From the NCBI RefSeq assembly GCF_028769735.1, contig NC_088173.1:9755038-9819037 (forward strand): 64,000 bases of DNA, given 5' to 3'. Below the pieces are notes generated by a model, which saw only the letters and a list, made by a program, of their open reading frames with translations, was not told the origin of the DNA and searched no databases. Numbering within the stretch: position 1 is the stretch's first letter; each line of letters starts with the position of its first letter. The translations under genes were made by a program, and so were the position numbers. Below are positions 38,951 to 49,690 of the stretch, piece by piece. The DNA comes from Zonotrichia leucophrys gambelii. Taxonomy: Eukaryota > Chordata > Aves > Passeriformes > Passerellidae.

Positions 38951-41365
38951 ACAATAGTTCTTAAAGAAGCATCTGCAAGAGCAATTCTCCCCAATAGACT
39001 ATGGAAGTATCTGTAGAAGCCCCTTTTCTAGTTTGTAGCTTGAGTCCTCCTCTGTTAGGAAAGATTCTCTTTGGTATACTTAGAGGGTTTTTTTTTCAAA
39101 TTTCCAAATTTTAAATATTTTAAAAAAAAATTGTATAGAAATTTAGTCTCATTCTTAGCATTTGAAGAAACAGATAGTTGAACAGACAAGAAAAAAACCT
39201 GAATAAAGAACACATCTCCACTATCTGTAAAGTTGCCTCATTTTAAATAAAATTTTTCATATCTTCTTCAGTGTGTGAACTGTTCAGGTTAAAAACACTT
39301 TTTGGACAACAGTTTTTGCCTGTTACCTAGTTAAACTTGCTATAACACTTTTTAAACTTGATAAATAATGCAAAGCAAAGCAAGATTATGGTGGGTGAAT
39401 ATTAATGGCAGGAATTAGAGCACAGAAACTAATCTATAGTCAGAGAACACTAAAGCACAGAGTGCTAAGTGACATAAGTAGGCTAATTGGATGCTTCTTA
39501 CAGGAACTGCTTTTCTGCAAACATTAGATTCACCTGACAGAGATTTATTTGACAACTCTTGGATAAGAAAGGAAGAAAATGCTTCTCTTTTATGTCAAAA
39601 TAACAGATCTGTGTCTTGACATCAAGGAAAAAAACAACCAAACAAACAATAAAAAAAGAAGAGATGCACCCAATATCTTAATGGCATATTATTTTCTTCC
39701 TCATTTATTTCAAGAATTAAAATAATTCTTTTTACTCTTCTCACAATCTTTCTCCCACTCTTGACAAAGACTCAGATTGTTAGAGTAAGATAGCATTTCA
39801 GAAAATAACTATTTAGCAGTAGAGTATCTTGATCAGTGTTTGCACATGGTCTAGATGACCTAGTTTAAAATAATACAGTTGTCCTTCTACTCACAAAGTC
39901 TGGAATCAAGCTATGATTTGTGGATTCTTGTGGTTTTTTGACTTTATTTTTTAAAAATTGATAGCCATATGCCTTCCTCAGCCCGATGAACAGCAGAGGC
40001 ATAGATCAGTGCTAGTCAGTAGCCCAGTTTACAACTACATATCACAGTTTGTGTGTCTGTGGCCTGTGACTGGTAACCTGGGTAGAGTGACCACATCCCA
40101 CTGAGCAAGTGAGAGATAGAGGGGGAAAATCGGAGCAGCAAGAGCTGACAATCTACTTAGAGCATTTCCTAGGTAAAGGTGGAAAATGACTTCACTATTT
40201 TGACAGCAACCTGTCCAAAGGCTCACCTGCTCAGCTTGATCAAAGTCCAGAGCCAAGGGGAGCCAGTAGAATAACTTTGAGGGAAAACTTGAAAAATGAC
40301 ATGACAATGTAAAGAACTGCCAGGAGTAAGCCCATACTGTGTTGTAGCTCTATCAAACAGAATCCATTAACTGTGTTTGATAGAACTCAACATGGCTGGC
40401 AACTGTATGAAAACCAACATGAAATTCAGAATATTGCAGGATAAAACAGCCAAATTTTAATCTTATATATAGCTATATTCTCTATAACATTCAAGGCTCT
40501 TCTCTTGTGAGCAGCTCTTACAGAGAGAATGGAGAGTGTGTATGCCATGTTTCCATTACTGGTATTTGTGAAGGCTTTCCTTTTAAAAGCTCAAATTAAA
40601 ATAGGAAAGTGAGGTTCATGCACAAATTCACCTCAATTTAAATTTATGAACAAAGAATCTGTGCTGGCAAGTGTGTTAATTTATGGGAAAACTCTGGATA
40701 ATAAAATTCTAGATTCCTGTCTAGCCTATACCTAGGCTTCTATTAATCTATTAGATACCAAATTGTCTCTGAAATTCTCTAGAAAATCAATTTTGTTCTT
40801 TCTGATCAGGCTGGATACCCTTGGTACTTTACTGATACAAAGCCAAGGCACAAACTCTGAGTATCAGAGAGCTGGCTGAAAAAATATTACCCTACATAAC
40901 ACCAATTTTGAGAACGATATACATAATTACACTTGTGTGATTTTTGCTGTGTCAATAGTAGTTTCAATTAAGTGAACATAAGGTCAAATAAAGTTAGATA
41001 ACTTTCAGTTGCATTAGAGGAATCTAAACAGAATTAACACTGTAGGTGAATTATCCAGACCACTTGTAAAACTGATTGCTAAACCAGTTAGAAACCTTTT
41101 GAGAGGACTTTACTACAGGGAAGTCAAGTAAATAAAACCATGTCAAAACTACAAATATGTTAAAAGAATTATTACTTAGAAAATTAATGGCTACATTGTT
41201 GCTCCTTATGCATCAATATAGATCGTTATACACTCTCAAGCCATCTTTTCAAAAGTACATCTTTCTTAAGTGGTTAATGAACAGAACTGCATTTCAAAGA
41301 TATTTTTGCATTTCAAAAGACTCAAAAATGAGTCTCACTTTTGTGTAAATACACATCAGAATTGT
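38951..41365. other. Non-coding DNA, no gene seen
   Basis: AT-rich DNA beyond the 5' truncation point of the CR1 copy. It includes a T-rich/A-rich region near 39085-39135 and an A-rich stretch near 39628-39660. No exon or repeat family is recognised. Confidence 0.55.
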
Positions 41366-41410
41366 CATATACATACATATATACATATATACACATATAT
41401 ATATATATAA
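41366..41410. repeat. TA-rich microsatellite with CA steps
   Basis: Forty-five bases of alternating pyrimidine-purine sequence ending in a nearly pure TA run. Similar in make-up to the tract at 10.1 kb. Confidence 0.8.
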
Positions 41411-43192
41411 AACAGAAGTTAATTCCAGAAATTTCTGTGGAGATTTATGTATCTATCCTTATATTTATACATACACACTGCATAAATGTATCCATATCTG
41501 AATTTACAGCTTTATGCTTTTCTATGCTCATGTTTATATTGTAAAAACAAAGTAGAAATCTTTATATATGTTTTAAATAGGACACATTTTTTCCTACATT
41601 TGACACCTGTATTGTACATCTATATAATATACAATCACATGAAAAATTTTGGTTGCAAGTACCGCATTACCTAAAGATTTTTGTTAAGAAAGCAAGATTG
41701 AAATCTTGTAAGCTTGCCCATTCATTTCATTTTTTGGTGATATAAATCCATACAAATAGAAAACAAAACATTTCCATATGAAGCCAAGAACAACTTTTTT
41801 TTTTGTTGTAATTACAAGACCTCAAGTAGCATATACAAACTCTTAATTCATAGCTCTGTATTTTTATTACATCAATGGTTATATCATAAAAGAAATTTAC
41901 TTAAAATATAAATACTTCATTGTGGTGAGTTCTAAATAATCACTATGAAGTTACCTTATGTCAGAACAAAGATTAATAGAGGGGAGAGAGGTCCCCACTA
42001 TATAGACAGTAGTTACTGAAGGAGGAATCTTGGTCAAGCACCAATTGTTTTCTTTCTCCTGCTGCCTTCTTCCTTGTAATAGCTCTATGTGCAGTGTTCA
42101 ACCACATGAACATCTCACTTCCATTTTATTGCAATTTTCTAACCCAAAAGAGGATTCCTCAAAGTATTCTTTAGCTATATGCTATTCTTTCATGCTCTTC
42201 TACACAGCAACTAGCCTTTTGGGGTTATAGGGTGGATTCCATTGAGGTGAGAAGAGCCATGGCTTTTCAAAGACTGACTCTTTCAAATGCTTAGGAGGCA
42301 ACTAGGCATGGGAAAAACCACCCAGACTAGTCAAATAACACTAGGCATAGCTTGTGCACATCCACTTGCCATAAACTACTAAGTTGCTACATATTTCCAG
42401 ACCAATTGCTACATTAACCTGTAATTTTGTCTTTGGCATTTGCAATTGCATTATTTTCTCCCTAAAGGTAAATCAAGAGAAGAAGAGAAATAATATGGGA
42501 AAAACAAGATGGAGCAAAGAGATGTTGTACTAGGTATCTTAATTTTTGTATGATTGACCCCTAGGAAAGTAAAAGGCAAAGGGAAAGAATGATACCGCAA
42601 TTTTGTAAATATATTCTGAAATCAGAATATCCAGCAAAACAAAGAGATTTTTTTTTTTCAGTGGTCTGCAATAAGCATTTATAAAGCCAACTATTAGCAT
42701 GAGAACTCCCCCTATCATTCAGAGGTGCATTTATCAGACCCAGCAAATTAGCAGCTTTATTAGCTACCAGCTACTAGCCAGGTCAGTATGAGCAGATATA
42801 GGGGAGTTATTTAGAAGATGCTATCAATTTATTCTATGATTACTGTTTGTCCTCAAGGGTCTGCACAACATTATCAGTAAAATCTCTATTCCTGTATATG
42901 TTTCCCTCTTTTCACCAGCTCCCAATAGAGAAAGAAGTGGAGAAAAAAAATTATCACCCCATCATGCTCCAAGCCTTGCCTCTGTGGCAATGTTATCACA
43001 GTCAGCATGGACTTATTTCAGAAACCCAGAAAGAAGGAATTTTAAGAGCTCAAACCTGCTTCTCTAATGAAAAAGTGGTTGAGGTGCTTAGGAACATAAT
43101 ATTAGCAACAGTGCGTTGAAGTTTCTGCTATTAATTTTCCTCTTACCTTCTAACAACATGACTGAAGCAGCTTTTTTCTGGACTGTGGATTT
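41411..43192. other. Non-coding DNA, no gene seen
   Basis: No recognised element. A 90-codon plus-strand frame (42847-43119) has balanced composition but no motif that I recognise and no clear splice sites. Confidence 0.5.
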
Positions 43193-43291
43193 AAACAAAA
43201 AACAAAAAGCCAAAAAGCAAAGAAGTCTTACACATTAAAAAGCAAAAACCCAAACAAAACCCCAAACCAAAACAAACAAAAAAAACCCCTG
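43193..43291 (+). repeat. A/C-rich low-complexity stretch
   Basis: About 100 bases built from AAAC, AAAAGC and AAACCCC themes with almost no T in the second half. It is not a clean tandem repeat. It may be a decayed microsatellite. Confidence 0.7.
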
Positions 43292-43850
43292 TCCCAAAAA
43301 TCCCTCTCTTTTCTCCTTTCCAAACTGCACTTCACAGTGCCCTCTGGTTTTTAATTGTTATTACGCAGCATTAAAAATGCAAGAAAAGAGATTGGAGAAG
43401 GCAATTTCATCATGAAGTCACTTTTGGCCAAGTTACTTTAATGTACTGTAAGACTTGTGTAGTAGGAACAGGATAGCAGTATCATTCTGTAGTGAAGAAA
43501 AGCAGTAATGCAGGTTCTTTCTTTGCCAGGCAATGAAGGATTTGTCCTTCCCTCTCTCCCCACACAATATGTTTGTGTTTTTTATCCCTCCTAAATTTCT
43601 AAGATGTGGAATTTATATTCTCACCATACAATAAGATTGCACTTTTGTCAGAGTGAGTTACTTTTCTTTGTATTTTTCTAACTACAAAACCATGAATTAC
43701 ATGTAATAACTCTTTGTGGATACAAGTTTTAGACAATTTCTTCTCCTCCTCCATTTTCTTTCTCTTTCTATTCCTTATTCTGAAAGCCCATCCCAGGTCC
43801 AAATCATGCACCTGGATGTTTTATGTTTTGTTTAAGAAAGAGAAAGTGAG
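43292..43850. other. Non-coding DNA, no gene seen
   Basis: Includes a pyrimidine-rich stretch near 43738-43772 (ttctcctcctcc type). No exon is recognised. Confidence 0.5.
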
Positions 43851-43879
43851 AAACAAACAAACAAACAAACAAACAAAAA
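43851..43879 (+). repeat. (AAAC)n tetranucleotide repeat
   Basis: About six to seven perfect copies of AAAC followed by an A/C-rich flank. A likely polymorphic short tandem repeat. Confidence 0.9.
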
Positions 43880-45231
43880 CCCCAACAAAACCAAATAAAG
43901 CAAGCAGTGTAGAAAATTTTCACATATTAAATACGGATGACATTCTAATGTGAGAAGAAAAGGACAGATTATTGTTCATTGCCAAGTTTCAAAGGATGCA
44001 GACTTTATTTCATTGTGCAGTTCTGAGATCTCTAAGCTGTTTTTGTTTCCAAGCTGAAGGAATGGAGGGGACCTGCTCAGTTCATATGTGTTAAGCACAG
44101 GAGAACAAGTGAGATTTGTGGGGGGAAACAGAGGTCCAAATGCTGTAGTAAAAGTAAAACTTTTTCAGCAATAGCCAAAGTATGATTATAGATTAAAGCC
44201 CACTAAGGCTAGCAAACAGTCCTATTAGTGTTGAATATATCCAAACTCTATATAAATCAAGGAAAAAAAAGAACTATTTACTCAGGATAGCTTTGGTAGT
44301 ATCAGGTTAGTATCAGTGGAGAACACTGCTCATATTGCTGCATTGCACAGTACTTCCCTGAAACCAAATAGCTGAAACTTAATAAGCCCCTGTTCAAGAG
44401 CCCTGGAGGTAAGAGCTGGACCCTGCAATAGTGGAATCAAGTCTAAAGTTCATACAATCCCAAAACATGCTGAAAATTCATGTGCTACAGAGATGTCCTA
44501 AAAAGAACTTGCTATTTGAGAAACAGTTTCTAGTTCACTATCAACACTTTATTCCCTGCTTAAAGCTAAAGTTTAAAGCTTTAAGTGATGAAGAAAATTT
44601 TTTATCACATATCTATAGTATAACAAGCTTTCAGTTTAATTAACAAGTTTAATTAACTACTGTTTTCTGGACTTAGCATAACTCACTTCCCAAACCACAG
44701 GCATCAAAAGCAGTCTGCCTGTGAGGCTACTTGACACGTGTCCATGTGCCCCTGCACAGTGAATCTCAGCATGTTTAGGTCAGAGGTCCTGGGTCTCAAG
44801 GGTGAAACCAGGGCTGCCAAGCTCTTCAGTGGCAGTAGTTTTTGTGGTACATGGTTATCACTGAGACATCCTCTCCTTCTACAACTTGGATATCTTCAGA
44901 TATCTCCATATTAAAATTATATCCCAGGGTTTGGGCATACCTTCACACCTGTTACTGATCACGACATAGCCTTTGTTGTCAGTTCATCAACCACCCCTGT
45001 GGTAAAGCACAGAGTGATGCTGTTGCCTCATGACAAACTCCTATCCATCTTGTTTTAATTTTCTATTTCATTTTAACTTTATTTAAACATGAGTTAATGA
45101 TGCCATTTATGTTTCTAGAGCTGAACCACATTTTTTCTGAATCTTTGTTTCCCTCCTTTTCCCAGTATTAGGTGGTGTTAAAATCAAGACATTCAGGATA
45201 GCTGCTGCTGGGTGAGTAAAGAAAGGACAAA
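43880..45231. other. Non-coding DNA, no gene seen
   Basis: No recognised element. A short direct repeat of 'aagtttaattaac' type lies near 44633-44657, and a small inverted repeat (cttaaagct/agctttaag) near 44560-44586. Both are probably incidental in AT-rich DNA. Confidence 0.5.
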
Positions 45232-45320
45232 AATTATAGAATAGGTTGGGTAGGAAAGGATGTCCAAAAGCCTCTAGTCCAACTCCCTGCAAAATGCATG
45301 GACATCATGTTACCAGAACC
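45232..45320 (-). mobile_element. CR1 LINE fragment, extreme 3' end
   Basis: The plus strand starts 'ttatagaataggttgggt', continues 'aggaaaggatgtcc' and 'ctctagtccaactccctgca', and then fades. This is the reverse complement of the CR1 3' terminus, including the short repeat seen at CR1 ends, so the element points along the minus strand. Only about 90 bp remain. The sequence beyond 45320 could be more of the element decayed past recognition. Confidence 0.75.
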
Positions 45321-45456
45321 AATTGGCAGATACACGCTTTCACAGAGTACAGGCAGGTGTGCAGAGTTTGTGGTCAGAAAAAAGAAGTTAGTTCTGATCA
45401 TTGGGTTCCCCGAAGATGGAGTGGTTGTAATAAGTGCAAAAGCAGCAGCTGGCTTT

Positions 45457-45480
45457 CCCCCCCGCCCCTTTTTTTTTTTA
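45457..45480 (+). repeat. C-run followed by T-run
   Basis: Seven C, one G and four C are followed by eleven T. Pyrimidine low-complexity tract; the AG that follows has no recognised exon behind it. Confidence 0.7.
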
Positions 45481-47060
45481 AGACCTGGATAATTATTTAA
45501 ACATTATTAACATTATTTGTTGTGACATTTCTGATGTCTGAATCCAAGTAAGGAAACTTACTAGAATTTGGACAAGGACTCATAAGAATCTAGATTTCAT
45601 TAAATAGTCTTTTTCATCTAGCTATCAATGAAATAATGAAAACCTTATTCAACAAAATGAAAATGTGTTATATTTCCTCATACAGTAATGTGTAGAGCAA
45701 ACAGTATCTAAAACATTAAATATATTGCAAAATTGAGGTATTTCCCAGCACTCACACAAGCTTTTGGAATCTGAGAGTAGAAGAAAATTTTCTGTGCAGG
45801 TTAAAATGATTTTTAGCCACTTATAGTTACAAGTAGGTGCTCTATATATCACATCGACAACTTAATCTCCAAAGTATAAATGCCAAAGACCCTTACTCTG
45901 AGTAAAAGCCATTTGCTAGATAAAACCTGGGAATTTCAATTAAGGATGAATGTGCAATTACTTTAAGGAAGAATAAAACCAAGCTTTCCATTAGGAATAT
46001 ATGTTCAGCTGTTAAAAAAATAAAATACTGTCAATACTGCCTCTTCATTGAATTAACTCCTAACCTTGCAGACCACAGATCATTTCATTTGTCACCCCAT
46101 CGATTAGGGGGCTCTACATTTTGAGAGCACTTCTAAGCCATTAGGTTATTAAGTCCAGCTAATTTCTTTCCTGAGAATTACATGAATACATTTGACACAT
46201 TCATTAGCTAATGAAGTTAGAAGATTTGTATCAAATCCTTTCTGTAAGTATTGAGAACTACCATTATCAAAACTCTGATTCAGAGACAAAATATGTATAG
46301 TTTTTAAAGATATAATATATAACAGCTAATATTTTGAAACTAGAATTTTCATTTCTTTGCAGCTATGAAATTACAAGAAAAAAGGAAATTATGTTAAGCA
46401 ACAAAAATCCCCCAAATATCAGCTGTGAAAATAATTAATGATCTATTAAGTACAAAAGCTGTCCCTTCAGTATTTTAAAATATATTTAAACTATAGATCG
46501 TCTCCCAATGGTAAAACAATCGTCACATCTACTGTTTGACTGACTGTGAATGCACTAACCTTAAAAAGTTATTTTTATAGTCAGATTCAGACAAGTTTTT
46601 TAAAAAAATACCTTTTTTCATATAAAGTAAACTGATAATGTAATATGCAAAGTAATTTTATGTACAGAAAATAAATATAAATGCTTCCTTATGTTTTCAT
46701 GGGGTGTGTAAAAGAAAGCATTTTCCTACCTTACTCAAAGATGCTCGCTGCTGACTGACTGGAACAATTTTACTTGCATCCTAGTAAACTCTTGAACAGT
46801 AATCCTGTTATGTGTCTACAGCAGTTTCATGGGGGTGGGACTTCTGTGTAATAATGAATTCACCAGGGAATCTTCCCTTTGAAAGAATGCTGCTGCAGAC
46901 AAGGAAACCACTCTACACTTACTGTCACAAGCTTCTGGATGATTAGATTAAGACACAGGGAATAAGTACAAGTACACACATGGAGTGACTGCAGATTCAA
47001 ATATTTTCTATATGCTAAAGCTTTGAGAGGATGAAACTGCAGTATGCTTTACAAGGAAAA
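45481..47060. other. Non-coding DNA, no gene seen
   Basis: Strongly AT-rich sequence without recognised features. Confidence 0.55.
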
Positions 47061-47096
47061 TGTGTATATAAATATATGTGTGTGTGTGTGCATACA
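47061..47096 (+). repeat. TG/TA microsatellite
   Basis: Seven uninterrupted TG dinucleotides (47077-47090) sit inside a longer alternating TA/TG/CA stretch. Alternating purine-pyrimidine tracts with TG can adopt Z-DNA when they are long; this one is short. Confidence 0.8.
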
Positions 47097-47689
47097 CTTT
47101 ATATATGCAAAAAGGAGAGTCATAAAAGGTCCTTATGAAGAAATTAATTATTTAGTCTATAGGTGTGTGGCAAAATAGCATGTCTGGGTTTAGAAGCGAT
47201 TCTAACCATTTAATCTGAGAAAGAGAAACTCCAAGTCAAGGATGTTAATCCTTGCAAAAAAACCCCCAAAAAACAAACTAAGAGTATCATAATCCTAAAT
47301 GATAAATTACATAAAAAGCAGATACACACCCACCCTACTGGCTATCACTAATTTCCAATGTAGAATGGCAGCTTAGACATAATGAAGAAGCTCTGTAATA
47401 TGTTAACCCAATAACATAAAAAATAGCTTCCTGCAACGTCTCCAACAAAGAACAGTGATATTTATAGTGATTATTATTAAGATGTATGAGCAAAAAACCT
47501 TGGAGAGTGTGTGTGATCACTTGAAATAGTAGACAACAAATATAAGCACAAATTGATGCTTTGGATGAAAGAGATATATCTGGCAAGGTTATGGCAATGA
47601 ATATGACAAAGGGTGAAGGGTCCCAGTATTCGGCCAACCACCTCAGTGGAACTGTAAGAATAATGGTCATACAACCTGATTACTGGGCT
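47097..47689. other. Non-coding DNA, no gene seen
   Basis: An A/C-rich stretch occurs near 47254-47280. The two minus-strand frames of about 110 codons that overlap 47335-47818 extend into the CR1 fragment and have no recognised domain outside it. Confidence 0.5.
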
Positions 47690-48330
47690 AAGTGAGCCTA
47701 CAGCCTTTATTAAATCATCCAGCACTTCCCTTATTTCCTCATTTACCGATAAAAAGTAAAACAAAGCTGACTCATGGACTTCCAGCTCTGCAGAGCAGCT
47801 TTCCAGCAGGTCAGTCACAGCCTATGCTGGTGTCTGGGATTGCACACCCAGATGCAGAACCCTGCATTTGCCTTTATTGAATTTCAGAAGGTCCCTCTCT
47901 GTCCGTCCCTCCAACCTGTCAAGGTCTTTCTGAAGGGCAAGCATAACATCCTGGGGTATCAGCCACTCCTCCCAGTTTTGATGGATCAGCGAACTTGGAT
48001 GAAGGAGTAGAGTACCTCCTGAGCAAGTCACTGATGAGCAAGTTAAACAATACTAAGCCCAATATTGAACCTTTGGGGACGCTACTCATGACAGGCTTCT
48101 AACTAGATCTTGTATCACTGATAGTGACTCTCTGGGATCTGCTTTTCAGCCAGGTATCAAACCACTTCCTTGTCCACTCATCCAGCCCACACTTCCTGAG
48201 TTTGCCTATGAGGATGTCGTAAGAGATGGTGTCCAGGTGGACAATACTCACTGCCCTCCACTCATCTGTCCAGGTAGCTGTTTCCTCATAAAAGTCAATC
48301 AGGTTGGCCAATCCTTTCAATGACTCTACC
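47690..48330 (-). mobile_element. CR1 LINE fragment, reverse-transcriptase region, second subfamily
   Basis: The plus strand is the reverse complement of CR1 ORF2. Segments include 'gggattgcacacccagatgc', 'ctgcatttgcctttattgaa', 'gtcaaggtctttctga', 'cagccactcctcccagtttt', 'aagtcactgatgagcaa', 'cccaatattgaacctttggg', 'cacttcctgagtttgcctat' and 'aaagtcaatcaggttgg'. These fit a CR1 subfamily different from the copy at 38 kb. Both ends are truncated, with no 3' untranslated terminus. The lower boundary is uncertain; clear similarity begins near 47760. Confidence 0.85.
47822..48320 (-). pseudogene. CR1 ORF2 reverse-transcriptase remnant, broken frame
   Basis: Two minus-strand open pieces make up the remnant. 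The upstream piece (48099-48320) contains NLIDFYEE and DILIGKLRKCGLDEWT, which match the family's NLI.FYDE and DILIGKLRKCGLDEWT blocks. The downstream piece (47822-48031) contains LQKDLDRLEGR and LLKFNKGKCRVLHLG, the end of the RT domain. Between them, where the SGV.QGS and FADD blocks belong, the frame is interrupted and the FADD motif is not recovered. It is a dead remnant and no product is expected. Confidence 0.85.
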
Positions 48331-49041
48331 TATCACTTTTATAGCTTTCTTGTTAGCTAACTCACAAGAGGTGCAAGCAATCATAGCCTTCTTCTGTATA
48401 AATTCCAGCATTCATCTAGGGTGTGAAAGACAAATTCAACTCCCTTCCCTTCAAAAGCAACCTGCATTTCTCAACTCCACGCAGCTGCCCTTACCAGTAA
48501 GTCATGAAGTGGTCTGTGTGCTTGCCACACCTTTTTTTGAAACTGTCCCAAGAGGGAGCCCACACTCAAGAATCTGAGTTACTTAAAAGACAAACCAAAA
48601 GAATAAACATCATCCTAGAATGTTCAAATGTGAGCATTACCTGAATAGCAGATAACAACCTTATCTAAAGTAGAATTCTGAGGATTTCATTTCCAGAGAA
48701 ATGAAAAGAATTTACAGTTGCTCAACTCAAAGGGCAGAGGGTGACGGAAGACCAGCAAGGGAAAAGAATGATAATATTTAGCTATGTCAAAAGCAAGAGA
48801 TGTTTCCCATCTTTATAGAAGATAGAATAACAAGGAAGTTTAAATTGCAGGAAAAAAAGTTTTCCAATGCCTAATCCTTGGATCTACCAGTAAACAGGGA
48901 GACTCCTCAGTCTTCTTATTTCTTGGAAGGTTAAAAAAGGTATCATAAATAATCTGGGAAGAGTTAATTTTACATTGACTGATAGAGGTGATCTGAACAT
49001 GTCTACACAAGTTTTTCTGTACAAGTTCAAAATATTCAGGA
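48331..49041. other. Non-coding DNA, no gene seen
   Basis: No further CR1 similarity is evident. No exon or RNA gene is recognised. Confidence 0.5.
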
Positions 49042-49094
49042 GTCAGAAATGAGGCATGTTGTTGTCAGAAGTGAGGCATGTTGTTGTCAGAAAT
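49042..49094 (+). repeat. 22-bp tandem repeat, 2.4 copies
   Basis: Unit one occupies 49042-49063 (beginning gtcagaaatgaggcatg). Unit two, at 49064-49085, differs by a single A-to-G change. A partial third copy of nine bases (gtcagaaat) follows. A recent small duplication. Confidence 0.9.
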
Positions 49095-49670
49095 ATCCAA
49101 ACACAAATATGTTTTTTTAATTTGTAAAACTATTCAAAATAATTATTTTGTTAGGAATTATTTGTCATTTGAACTGTGAATGCCATCCTGCTAATAAGAC
49201 TCTTAGAAGTAATATAACACTAATTGATCCCTTCAATTAAATTTTAAATATATGCTTGATGCATTAATTGGAAAGCTTTTACCTTCATCCTACAAACTGT
49301 AAAAGAGTACTTTCAATTTATTGAAAGTAAAGTTTTCCTTTTTTAATTTTATGTAAAAATTAGAAGCATGTAAGACTGCATTTCATACTGACAGAACAAA
49401 ACCCATGTGTCACATGTACTAGACTTCTCCAAATGCTGTGATTCAGCTCTTTATATGAAGTAATTTGCAACCTGGTAGACCTTAGAACTTAATTATCCTA
49501 ACCTAACAGACTGACTTTACCTAAGATCTTCTTTTATTGATCTAATATGCAGTTGAAAGTCTGTTTCAACTTCTGGCCTGCACATTGCTAGTATTAAGTT
49601 ACTTGTTTTCACTTACTTTACAGATTACTTCATGGAAATGTGACTCCAGACAGCCAAGATATTGTCTTTT
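49095..49670. other. Non-coding DNA, no gene seen
   Basis: AT-rich DNA without recognised features. Confidence 0.5.
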
Positions 49671-49690
49671 AAATAAATAAATAAATAAAT
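49671..49690 (+). repeat. (AAAT)n tetranucleotide repeat
   Basis: Five perfect copies of AAAT. A simple short tandem repeat. Confidence 0.85.

Noticed and set aside
38411..38957. Plus-strand frames of 86 and 139 codons
   Set aside because: They lie antisense to the CR1 element and arise from its high G+C. The family's real coding strand is the minus strand.
42847..43119. 90-codon plus-strand frame containing a HSQHG-like string reminiscent of the CR1 HGF block
   Set aside because: The match is a few residues only and none of the neighbouring CR1 RT blocks is present.
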